Shown: in pieces, positions 1 through 9,262 of the stretch | Layout: each line of letters begins with the position of its first letter | How positions within the stretch are numbered: the stretch's first letter is position 1 | NCBI GenBank assembly: GCA_964019135.1 | Contig: OZ025248.1 | Location: 42,463,670 to 42,527,669, forward strand | Source: Arenicola marina | Lineage: Eukaryota; Annelida; Polychaeta; Arenicolidae | Direction of reading: 5' to 3' | DNA length: 64,000 nucleotides | Translations under genes and position numbers: made by a program | The notes under the pieces: model-generated | What the model was told of the DNA's origin: nothing | What the model saw: only the letters and a program-made list of their open reading frames with translations | Databases searched by the model: none

Positions 1-135
1 CTGAGGGCCTAACGGCACGTGGATCGGTAGTTCGAATCCTGCTGTGGCCATGTCTGTGTGGTCGCAGGATAAAGATCCCATGTCTTTCTTCTTTCTTCGT
101 GAAGAGTAGGGGTTACCCCCGGAAACATGGCTCCA
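1..135 (+). mobile_element. tRNA-derived SINE fragment, cut by window start
   Basis: A Pol III box-B-like sequence (AGTTCGAATCC) lies at about 30-40. The following stretch (about 50-110) resembles the body of the SINE-like sequence at 33380-33520: both share a TCTGTG-GGTC-CAGGATAA-GATC framework and then a CTTC-rich part. At normal tRNA spacing box A would fall at or before base 1, so the window probably begins inside the element. No poly(A) end or target-site duplication is recognisable, so the right edge is approximate. Confidence 0.5.
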
Positions 136-592
136 CTCTCCCTCCCTTCGCCCATTGACGCGATATGACAAAAAGTTGTTGAAGCGTCCTGAATAACCAA
201 CCATCCAATCTAAAAAGTGCACCAAAAGTCGATTGCGGGAACCAAAGATACAAAAAACTGTTTCTGGTCAAAGTCGTTGTTTCAATGAGGAGCGCCAGTT
301 TAGGGACAGCGAACTGTCATGGGCGGGCTGCGAAATATCAAAGGGACCCTCCCTCTTTTCTTTTCTCTCCTTTTTTTTCAGGGGAGGGGGGGTGGGGAGT
401 GGGCTTGTCTAGAAGGCATCATCGGGTCTGCCACCGTCTTCCTCTTGAACTGATATGGCACAGTGTACACAACCAAAGGAAGCTCTAAATTGCCTATTGC
501 ACCACCGTTGTCAGGGGAAAGCCTTCATTGTTGCCCAGGGGGGTATTTACGTACGTCCTAAGCGTCGTCTTGGCAACTAAGCCGAGGGACCA
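136..592. other. Left flank, no gene seen
   Basis: Single-copy-looking sequence outside the segmental duplication. It holds a T-run followed by a G-rich tract near 365-400. Short open frames here have no recognisable domain and no partner in the second duplicate copy. Nothing else is supported. Confidence 0.5.
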
Positions 593-599
593 ACATCGC

Positions 600-908
600 C
601 ATCACGACTCCGTCACGGGGGTCACGAACTGTCACGTCCACCCCCAACCTCGCCATCAAGAACCCGTCAGGGGGGGTCACGGACTGTCACGTTTTTCCCC
701 AACCTCGCCATCACGACTCCGTCACGGGGCTCACGGACCGTCACGTCCTCCCCCAACCTCGCCGTCAAGACCCCGTGACGGGGGTCACGAACTGTCACGT
801 CCTCTCCCAACCTCGCGATCAAGACTCCGTCACGGGGCTCACAGACCGTCACGTCCTCCCCCAACCTAACCATCAAGACTCCGTCACGGGTTTTACGTCC
901 TCTCCAAC
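600..908. repeat. 55-bp minisatellite, about 6 units (copy 1)
   Basis: Each unit has CGTCACGGGG, then TCACGGACCGTCACGTCC, then CCCCAACCTCGCCATCAAGA. The sequence is rich in GTCAC and its complement GTGAC, so neighbouring words can pair locally. Units differ by a few substitutions. Because 55 is not a multiple of three, open frames across it shift from unit to unit and look incidental. The paralogous array at 14581-15125 has about ten units. Confidence 0.9.
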
Positions 909-1996
909 CTAACCATACAGAATTACAATTGGTCACGGTACGATTGGCGCAGGCAGTCCTACTATTTTCTTCTTTTTTTAAATATATTTTTTGTCTTAGT
1001 ATGAATAATCGGAATAACTATGAAGCCATTTAATTAATAATCTGGTCAGCATCCACTTTCACAGTAATCTCCTACGATAATTAGGGCGGGTATCTGCCTC
1101 TTGTCACGACGGCTCCAGTCCGTTGGACGCCTATCTGATTATTTCGGCCTCGATTTGTTCTTTCATTGAATTTTATCTCCATCGGGAGCTGCACTTAGAC
1201 CTCCTTCGGGGCCGTCCCGTCCGTGTCCGGGACAAGCATGGGGAGGTGGAGGGGGGGGGGGGCTAGAGTGGGCACTGGCCCTTAACACGCCAGGTCGCGA
1301 CGAGTGGGACCCATAGGATTAGGTAGCAAATCTAGGGGGGGAGGTAGGCGGCTGTGGGCAGGAGGAGGAGGAGGAGGAGGAGGGGATGGAAGGGTGTATG
1401 AGTTGCGAGCAGGTGGAGTCGTTGAGACCCCAAGCCGCGGTGACGATGTCGCACCTTCCAGCCAAACACGTCACTGCGGCAGACGTCACCCACGCCAGGG
1501 TGGGGGATACAACATAATCCAGCCCTGCAATTGTAACTCGAACCGAAACATTACCCAGAGTAGGCATCAAGGGATATTGGATAGTTTTCTGAACGACTTT
1601 TCCACATCGAGTTGAACAAAACTCTGGTAAGCCCATGATTACACACTCCTCCGTGGAAAACCCGCACTCATAGACTGACCACCCCCCCACCCCCCTCCCG
1701 CGCGACCAGGCACCAGTCACTCAGGGTAACGCAAATTTCCGCCCAGCTGCCCCTCCCCATCAAACCCCCGCCACCCAAAAAGCCAAAAAAAAATCCAAAT
1801 CCCTTAGGATGTTTTGGGGTAGCTTTGGAGCTGACTCGGTTAGTGGGGAAACTGGCAGCGGACTGCATGACAGTGCAATGTCGTAACTAATGACAAAAAA
1901 GTGCCAGTGCTACCGTGCTTATACCGCCTTGTGTGCTTACCGCTCTACTATTCTTACCATCTTGTGATACGTAATACGCTGGTCATGGTTGCCACC

Positions 1997-1997
<1 letters not shown>
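909..1997. other. Duplicated unique sequence with simple tracts (copy 1)
   Basis: No gene is recognisable. The stretch holds a G-run near 1248-1262, an AGG microsatellite at about 1360-1385, and C-rich and A-rich runs near 1680-1795. The counterpart is 15126-16350, where the AGG tract is at about 15553-15576. Copy 1 lacks about 148 bp present in copy 2 at 16120-16267, next to position 1917. Short open frames that span the AGG tract are low complexity. Confidence 0.6.
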
Positions 1998-2033
<36 letters not shown>

Positions 2034-2037
2034 TCTC
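1998..2037. repeat. (CT)n microsatellite (copy 1)
   Basis: An almost pure CT run of about 40 bp. The paralogous tract at 16352-16380 is shorter and interrupted by TTT, so it changed length after the duplication. Confidence 0.95.
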
Positions 2038-4765
2038 ACCGGAGATTGAAGGTCGAAGGGAACGCTCGTGGGATAACGACACTTCAGATTGGCTGATGGA
2101 GGGGGTGGGGTGGTGTGGGGCGCTGTAACAAGAACCACATAACAAGAGTCAGGTCACAACGTCACCGTAATATTTCCTCTCCAGCCAAGCCAATTCCAGT
2201 CAAATCCAACGGTCGCTAGAATATTAAAGATATAGGGACTATTGCTATGTCAATTATCTGCTATATGAGTTATACCCGTCGGGTGTAGGGCATGCCCGCC
2301 CCGTGCCGGCGAACTCCCTCAAGTTGGACGGCCCCCCTGAGGGAATGGCCAGGGGGCCGGCCAATAATTGTAGGCTCCAGAGCTGTATGATCACAGTTTA
2401 TGGGCACAATTCCATTGCTAATATTTTGCATGAGTCGGTGAGGTATTACTGAGCCTTGTTTTACGATGGTGGCAGGCAGCTCAGGGATGTTATCACATTG
2501 ACTGGATTCGCCACAGACAGGGCCGCTTCACCCCTCAAGTATTGGCCTCGTTCTGGTGAAATGTGACTTGAACTAGGACGTCGGGGGACATTTTGTTGAA
2601 ACTGAGGAATCTGTTACAGCATTGAATGGCGCCATGTGCATTCATGGGATTGAACACATAAGTATTTCCTTCTCTAACCCCCTGACATTCTAGATGTCTA
2701 AAACGTCGTTGTATTATCGATCGAGTGTTACATTTATAATTTCGATTGGATTATACGTACGGACACTCTGAACTCTCGGTTTCAGCTTTAACAACCAGCA
2801 CCGCCGTACATGTCCACCCATCATCACCACCATCGTGGTGACGCCGCCTTCCTGACAGTCGCTGTGCGCCACTGGTACCACCCACAGTAACCCTACAACA
2901 GAAGTAATGCCCCCTGGCGCAAAGAGACCACCCCGCGGCGGTCTTTCTCGGCCATCGCTGGTCATTACTCTCGCCGCTCGCACGTGGTCCAGGACACTGC
3001 ACCCTGCGGGGTGGACGTGTTACAGGGGGTAGTGGGAAGGAGGGTAGCAGTGGGAAGGGTCGCGGGTGCTTCTAGTGAGTGCACCACTCGCTGAAAGCTA
3101 CATGATGTACCTTTTTCTTCCAATGTCCATAAGCTAGGGCCATGGTCAGGGAGACCAATGCGCCTTGGGAACGCGCGATTTCATCCTCTTCTCCTTCCAT
3201 AATTCATGCCCCCAGCCCGTCAAAGGCTGTGTGTAGGAGGTCCACCGTACTGGAGACACGACGCTGATCTAATAAAGGCCTATCCTGATCAACTTAGCCC
3301 CGGAAAAGATTTTTTCAACTGGCAGACCGGACACCGAACTTATAGATCCGTATAAGTTTGTTTGCTGGTCACTGAGTTGTCGGCTATGGTCAAAATAACA
3401 ATTGAACCTAATGACATAGGCCATTTCATATGGTTCATGAAGATGTCGGACGATGTATGGATTATATGTAGGCATGGTAATACATGCTGAAGATATACTC
3501 TAAATACACATTTGTGTCGGGTTATTTAGTTCTTTGGTCAATATGTGCACTCGCCGTTGCCACCAACAGTCAGGCAGTGATGAAGCTTTCAAAATGGCAT
3601 TTCGATTAGTTTTTAATTCGGCCAGTAACCATTTCTGACATTTGTGTGGCATCCGGCATCAGGTCAGTTTCGACGGTGCGATATTGTCCTATGTACATCA
3701 TCAAAACATATAGTATCAGGTTCCACTTTATATACTATACCTAAATCTACGTCTTATATGAGTTCGTAAATGGAATGACCTCATCTTTGTCTCTATTTTT
3801 TTGCATGTTGATATTTATGTTCTCATTACAGATCATTTATCAAAGGTGATTGCCTCTTTATTTATTAATAATGATCTAATACACTGTTACGGTACTATAA
3901 GGATCTAAGTTATGCCACACACCTAAGGCCAGAACAAATTATCTACGGAAGACTGTCAGACATAGAGGTAGTATATTGTACAATAAATGGCGCAACAAAA
4001 TAACCTTTTTTTCAATTCCATAGAAGAGTATAAACGAGAGGTTAGTTATAGATATTTTTCCGTGAACAATATCCATGAAGTGCTACTGAAGGGCTACTGC
4101 TACTTTGATGTTGTCGAACAACTGTACCTGATTTAAGAGAACAATACACCAATTCAAGGTCTGTCTAACAACGCAAACCCCCTGGGCTGTGTAGCTGCAG
4201 TAAAGGGGGGGGGGGGTATCGTTCAAGGGTCCTCATTACAGATATGTGTCGCGGTAAAGACCCCTTTTTCTCACATCCGAAATACCCCTTGTATCTGCCT
4301 GAAATTGGTGAACAATTTTCTAAGAACGTGTTAATTTTGTGTGTTTCCGTAGACCCGTGTGCTGTTCCATACAACCCTATGGGTCTCGCTGCCTGTTTGC
4401 CTTAGTATGGGACAAGATTCAGTTTAAAAGAAGTTTCCGTTCCAAAAGAACCCCCTCTTTGTGAAACCTCAGTTCACGAAAGACCCATATTTTTTAAATT
4501 GCCAACATACTTCCTTGCCATGTAAGACTACTCCCCACTCCCTTCCCCGGCACTGCAGTTGATGATGTATCAAGCAGTGATGGTATTGTACAGGAAGAGG
4601 TAGGGGAGTGGCTACCCCGCGCAATTTATTTGATTCATTCTGACCCGCTTCACAAGTCACGAGTATTATGTTACGAAGATCCCCTCTCGCTGTCTGCCTT
4701 GACCTACTATCGACCGGGTCAGTCAGTATACCTCTATATTACACAGAAAACCAGGCGACGCAGCC
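2038..4765. other. Duplicated unique sequence, no gene recognised (copy 1)
   Basis: Moderately AT-rich sequence nearly identical to 16381-19104. The open frames are short (under about 90 codons) and no domain is recognisable in either copy. Noteworthy pieces are a GC-rich, hairpin-prone stretch near 2280-2370, with CCCTCA and TGAGGG pairing, and a G-run at about 4205-4216 whose length differs from its paralogue near 18542. No splice-linked gene could be built with confidence. Confidence 0.55.
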
Positions 4766-5731
4766 TATAGGGCTATAAAGTCTCGTTCGATTAGACTTCC
4801 GGTTTACTCATTTTGGGGACAAACAAACGAAGCACGTGTTCGGAACGAGTTTAGAATCTCTGTGCACACTGGTATCTTGACTATCTGTGACGTAGGCGTG
4901 ACGTGTATGTTACGCAAAGAGAGAGACTGGGAACCAGACTACCTGCGCAAAAGCCAGGCGCCGAGGAGTGGGTCCATTGCGGAAAGCCTAACGCTATGAT
5001 TAAGAATATTTAAGAAATATAGCTTCACAAAACGGATAGATGACATATTTTTTATTCGTTTGCGCCATCACAATGACGAATATTTGTTACGACGGGACAA
5101 TACGACTGAGAAACTAACGCATTTTTGCATTTCCTACGAAAACGAGGCATTATGACGTCACACGGATTCTCCCCGGTGACAACGTTGACGCAACGCTTCA
5201 AACAGTAAACTTACAAAGATGAAAGAAACTTGGTCTTTTCGTGATCCAAAAGTGATACGAAAACATCCAACTGGTCTTATTTTATCTTTACCATGTGGTT
5301 TAATGACGCACCCCTGTGTTGTTACTCCATGCACTGCACATTTTGATAGCGGAATGTTTAAGTCGCTCACTTGCTCTCGCCATTTTTTTTACCGCGGAGG
5401 CACGCGAAACTCTGTGACGTCACTCTCTGTTTGGTGAACTTGCGAAAGCCCGGGGGAAGGGCTAAATTTAGAACGTTATTTTTAGCTTTCGAGTGTTTTG
5501 AAGACGGATTTTTCCTTGTATATTCCCAAAGTTCTGCGCTTCATCGCCTCCAAATATTTTAACGTATATCTCCCATAGCCATGTTTAGTGAAATGGTACT
5601 CATAGTCTTTAGAATAAACCTGGAAAGACATTGACTTCTAGCTGCCTATACTTCAACATGGAGCACGTGTGTTTGTTTGTCCCCAAAACTGAAGTCTCGC
5701 GGCCCGATCGCGAGAACTGTATAGCCCTATA
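4766..5731. mobile_element. Candidate DNA transposon or MITE with inverted ends (copy 1)
   Basis: The left end 4766-4838 and the right end 5662-5731 are imperfect inverted repeats of about 70 bp. Each begins with TATAGGGCTATA read inward and shares TTTTGGGGACAAACAAAC and a CACGTG word. The interior is about 820 bp and holds only short open frames with no transposase recognisable. It carries several TGACGTCA-like words near 5153-5160 and 5417-5423. If it is a transposon it is non-autonomous; a TA target duplication is possible but cannot be separated from the TATA-rich ends. The alternative is a chance pair of related inverted sequences. Confidence 0.45.
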
Positions 5732-7083
5732 AACATGTTCCATCCCCGACATACTCTCTTCGGACTGCTCTTCTTCCCTCGGATATATGCCACCCAGAAA
5801 AAAAACAAGACCAGACCCCTACCACCCCCCCATCGCCTTCCTTCAGTGCAAATCTTGCGTGCTTGACATTTGAATGGACAAATGCAGGCATAATAGTTTG
5901 AAACACAATTTAATGCAGGTCTTACCACTCGATTACGAAAGTTATTGTGCAAGACAGGTTTGTGTCATCATGTCATGTTTGTCCTTTCGCTGGGAACCAG
6001 CCTGCCTGTCCGAAACAGACCGCTGGTAACGGGTATCCTCCATTTTAGAAAGGGCCGGAATTCCGGCCTTTTTCCTTAGTCGCCAAATTTTAAAAACATA
6101 ACTGATGTTCCCATACTGCACCTCATAAGTGTTTCTATATACCTTCACGAAACCTCGCATTGTAATTTATCTAAGGAAATATCTAATTACGACATATGCT
6201 GAGTTATAAGACGGGGGTTTGACCTCGAAACCATGGAAAGCCAAAGTGGAATTTAATCGACTGATGAATGCAACTGACCGTGAGACCTTGCGGAGAGGAG
6301 ACAGTATAAACATGATCAAGTTCGAGATTGCGGATAGGCGTCAGACGCCATACCACGTGTTTTAAATTATGAAAGAGAAAGAAAACAATTACATATGTTT
6401 GTACGTGCGTGCGCGTCCGTCTTCCCTCCTTTGCAATACTACATTTCAATAATTAACGCGTGTTTTAGATCTTTTCTAGCTGCCCATTAAACACATGGAG
6501 TATTAACGAATTGTACTACAGGATGTCATATCATTTTGTGGTAAAAGGATGAAATTTGGCTCACATGTTAGAAATTCATGTCTAATCGAATTTAGTTAAG
6601 TGTCGAGTCAGATTTCATCCCCGGCGGCCATGTTTTTAAATGGTGGACACTGTCACCAATTATACGCGATATCTTGGACTCACAATAAGAAGGATAAAAG
6701 TGTTATTTTGATGTCTGTCCATAGGTTTTTGTGTAAGCAAAGGTAAAATAAGTCCTCACTCAATATTCAAGAACAACGCATCAGCGATTTCCCTATATAG
6801 GGACCCTGCGCCTCTTAGTTTTTAAGATATTGAGCATGTTTGCTGGCCTTTGTCCGCCATGGTGGAACTAGAGGATGCGTTGCACCTAGATACACACAAA
6901 TATCTTCTGTTTAATTCAGCGACCCCGAAAACCTATGCATAAACATAAAATATTAGTTCGATCGTCGATTTGCGAGATATTGAGCTGTTTTGGGGGTAGT
7001 TTTGCCCGTCCAAAGCCGCCAGGGGTAAAGTCGACTTGACATTAGCTTAATTTAAATAAAATGATAGTAAGGACAAGTGTGCT
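5732..7083. other. Duplicated unique sequence, no gene recognised (copy 1)
   Basis: AT-rich sequence with no recognisable gene. The parts 5958-6058 and 6083-6460 are absent from copy 2, where the 24 intervening bases survive at 20297-20320. A 10-bp palindrome CCTATATAGG, a perfect CArG-box match, occurs at 6792-6801 and again in copy 2 at 20653-20662; function is unknown. Confidence 0.5.
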
Positions 7084-7096
7084 AACTTTCATGCTT
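7084..7096 (+). repeat. 5' target-site duplication of the LINE
   Basis: AACTTTCATGCTT matches 13172-13184 immediately after the poly(A) tail, and occurs once at the uninterrupted site 20945-20957 in copy 2. The leading AA may belong to the A tail on the 3' side, so the duplication is 11-13 bp. Confidence 0.93.
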
Positions 7097-7383
7097 ACCT
7101 TGAAATTACCCAAGATGGTTGTCAGAGACCACACGTAATTTTGCGCAGAGGCACTCGTAAAGTGGATTAAGGTGCAAACGGAGGGGCAGGAGCAGCAAAG
7201 AGGAACAAAAGTTAACCAACAATGGAGTGAATATAAAAAGGCAAACTGGTACCTACAAAACGACGGTTTAGAGAAGAAATGCACAGTATTAATATTATAA
7301 ACTGGACTTGCTGAGCGACAAAAGGGGTTCCAGTGGTCATTGTCGGTCGACCGTGTTAGGGACCGTCTCAACGGTGACGGGTT
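7097..7383 (+). promoter_or_regulatory. LINE 5' UTR, presumed internal promoter
   Basis: This is the region between the 5' target-site duplication and the ORF1 start. Full-length LINEs carry an internal Pol II promoter here; that is family knowledge. The sequence has no TATA box that I would rely on. The part 7160-7215 is purine-rich. Confidence 0.6.
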
Positions 7384-8280
7384 ATGGGCAAAAACAAACG
7401 CCGGCGCAGCCATAGTGGAGGCACACCGCCTAAGGCCGAAGAAAAGAAACAACGGACTATATCCTCGTGCTTCACTGGGCTTCAGAGATTAGCAGAAGAG
7501 AGTGTCGTCGAAAGGGAAGGAACTGACTTTGAACAGTCAAAGGAATTGGATATGGAAATAAAACAGGCCTTGGAGGAAATTCGGGGGATAGTGTCATGCC
7601 TCCCGGACATTCAAAGGGCCATCGCGGAGCAACGCGCAGAGGTGGACGCCATCAAAGAGACAGCGGTGTTCCACAGCAAGAGAATGGATGAGCTGGAGAG
7701 GGAAAACAAGGCGATGAAGGATAAGATCTTGGAGCTTGAAAAGCGTAACCCTGCCACCCAAGTAAGTGCCGTGCAGTTGGGTATGAGTAAACTAAAGGAG
7801 AGACAAGTGGCCTTGGAGTCATACAGCAGAAAGAATAATTTAATCGTATATGGTGTACCCGAGAGCAGCTGGGGCAAAGAGGACTGTGGCAAGGTGATAC
7901 AGGACATGTTTGAGAACAAAATGGACATTGCAAATGCAAATAACATTAAGATAGACCGCTGTCATCGCCTTGGCCCACAAAGGCCCCTGGATCAAGGAGG
8001 TAAAAAGCCACGACCTGTTATCGTGCGGTTTGCCTATTTCACTGAAAGAGACACAATATGGGATGCCAAACGCAAGCTAAAAGGTAGTAATATCTTCCTT
8101 GATGAGGACTTCCCAAAAGAGGTACAAGAAGAGAGGAAAGTGTTATTACCATATATGAAGGCAGCACGGAAAGCAGGAAAAAAGGCAAGTCTGAACGGGA
8201 ATAAGTTGAAATTGGACGGCCGGATATATGGAACGATGGATGTGGCTGAACTTCAACAGCTGACATATGTGCGGACCTAA
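7384..8280 (+). CDS. LINE ORF1 protein (L1 ORF1p-like RNA-binding chaperone)
   Basis: A 298-residue protein. In L1-type elements ORF1p trimerises, coats the element RNA and acts as a nucleic-acid chaperone in the cytoplasmic ribonucleoprotein. The N-terminus is basic (residues 3-8, KNKRRR). Residues about 50-121 are a heptad-rich, Glu/Lys-rich segment predicted as coiled coil. Residues about 150-220 fit the RRM, with NNLIVYGVPE at 151-160, IDRCHRLG at 190-197 and PRPVIVRF at 209-216. Residues about 221-285 fit the C-terminal domain, with FLDEDFPKEVQEER at 238-251. No CCHC knuckle is present. The start is the first ATG of the frame and has G at -3 and +4. The stop lies 982 bp before ORF2. A different frame opens with ATG at 8267, overlapping the last 14 nt. 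Confidence 0.94.
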   Translation: MGKNKRRRSHSGGTPPKAEEKKQRTISSCFTGLQRLAEESVVEREGTDFEQSKELDMEIKQALEEIRGIVSCLPDIQRAIAEQRAEVDAIKETAVFHSKRMDELERENKAMKDKILELEKRNPATQVSAVQLGMSKLKERQVALESYSRKNNLIVYGVPESSWGKEDCGKVIQDMFENKMDIANANNIKIDRCHRLGPQRPLDQGGKKPRPVIVRFAYFTERDTIWDAKRKLKGSNIFLDEDFPKEVQEERKVLLPYMKAARKAGKKASLNGNKLKLDGRIYGTMDVAELQQLTYVRT

Positions 8281-8770
8281 CTGGTTTTTGAGATGGTCCC
8301 CACGTCATGGCCTCCGCGTCACAACCTGCACAGAACTAACTCGCAAGGAAACAATGAAAAGAGAACGGCTCACTTTTTGCGGCAGTGCGAAATTAACAAC
8401 GTCCCTGTATGTGGCAGTGAGCGTCGAGCAGGTCATGCGGTGTGCAGGAGCGGACCCCCTGCGCGCGCTGGACACCAGAGCCGGCGCCCCTCCATACGCC
8501 GCCCACCCCCGTGTCGCTCATCAGTCGCAGCAAGAAATTAACATCATTCGGAGGACCGTCAGTGAGCACCGCGCACTCATGAGGTCTGCGGCAGAGCGAA
8601 GGTTACGCGATCGCCGGTTAGCGCTGTTCTCGCACCAACCTCCTTCACCCATCGGCCCTTCCCCTGCCCCCATAAAGCCCGCATGCATCCCCCTGCTCGC
8701 TATGCCCCGCATGCACCCGCTAACCACCTCTACTCCGCATGCGTCCCCCTGCCCCATCGCCGTCTTATAA
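8267..8770 (+). CDS. Possible additional LINE ORF overlapping ORF1 end
   Basis: An ATG-initiated frame of 167 codons begins 14 nt before the end of the ORF1 stop codon and lies in another frame. The product would be rich in Arg, Ala and Pro, with a charged segment near residues 95-125 and a proline-rich tail. I recognise no domain. The overlapping start and stop resemble a termination-reinitiation arrangement, but GC-rich DNA keeps frames open by chance. The existence of a product is doubtful without conservation in sibling elements. Confidence 0.25.
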   Translation: MCGPNWFLRWSPRHGLRVTTCTELTRKETMKRERLTFCGSAKLTTSLYVAVSVEQVMRCAGADPLRALDTRAGAPPYAAHPRVAHQSQQEINIIRRTVSEHRALMRSAAERRLRDRRLALFSHQPPSPIGPSPAPIKPACIPLLAMPRMHPLTTSTPHASPCPIAVL

Positions 8771-9262
8771 AGCGCAGCTGATAAGGCAACAGCACTGGGT
8801 GAGCGTCAGCGAGTGTCAGGCGAGGCGTGCGGCCAAGGCTGAGCGGACATCTGGGGAGCCGCGGTACTGCCCACCCACCCCACCCACCCCCCGCAAACAC
8901 ACACCTGAGACAACGTCATCGACGCTCAGCTGGTGGGACACGTGACGAACCTACGTGCGCCAGGTGACCGACCAGCTGTGGGCAGGACAGCAGTGACCAA
9001 GCGGGGACGAAGACACCATACTGAAGAGTCGTGTAGCCCGGAAAGAGTGCCACTCTGACAATATCTTAGTCTATATACATATAATTATATATATCTTAAA
9101 GGTATTCCACATATATATATATATATTTTTTTTTCATCTACATACCCTGCATTATGCATTTTATAATGCGTTTAATATCGTTCACTAGACCTGTACATAT
9201 CAACAGAGCGAAGTTTGTTACACTGATTTGGGAAATATTTATGATTACAGTATTTACAAACC
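8281..9262 (+). other. Unusually long, GC-rich LINE inter-ORF region
   Basis: It separates ORF1 from ORF2 by 982 bp. Bases about 8380-9050 are clearly more GC-rich than the AT-rich ORF2. They include three GCATGC palindromes between 8680 and 8740 and a direct repeat GAAATTAACA at 8389-8398 and 8534-8543. The last 200 bp turn sharply AT-rich, with an AT microsatellite at about 9106-9125. The base-composition step suggests captured sequence or a regulatory spacer; this is inference. Confidence 0.6.

Noticed and set aside
5158..5437. Possible zinc-finger or THAP-like frame inside the inverted-repeat element
   Set aside because: The Cys/His spacing does not fit a complete C2CH pattern and the frame is only 70 codons; it is disrupted differently in the two copies.
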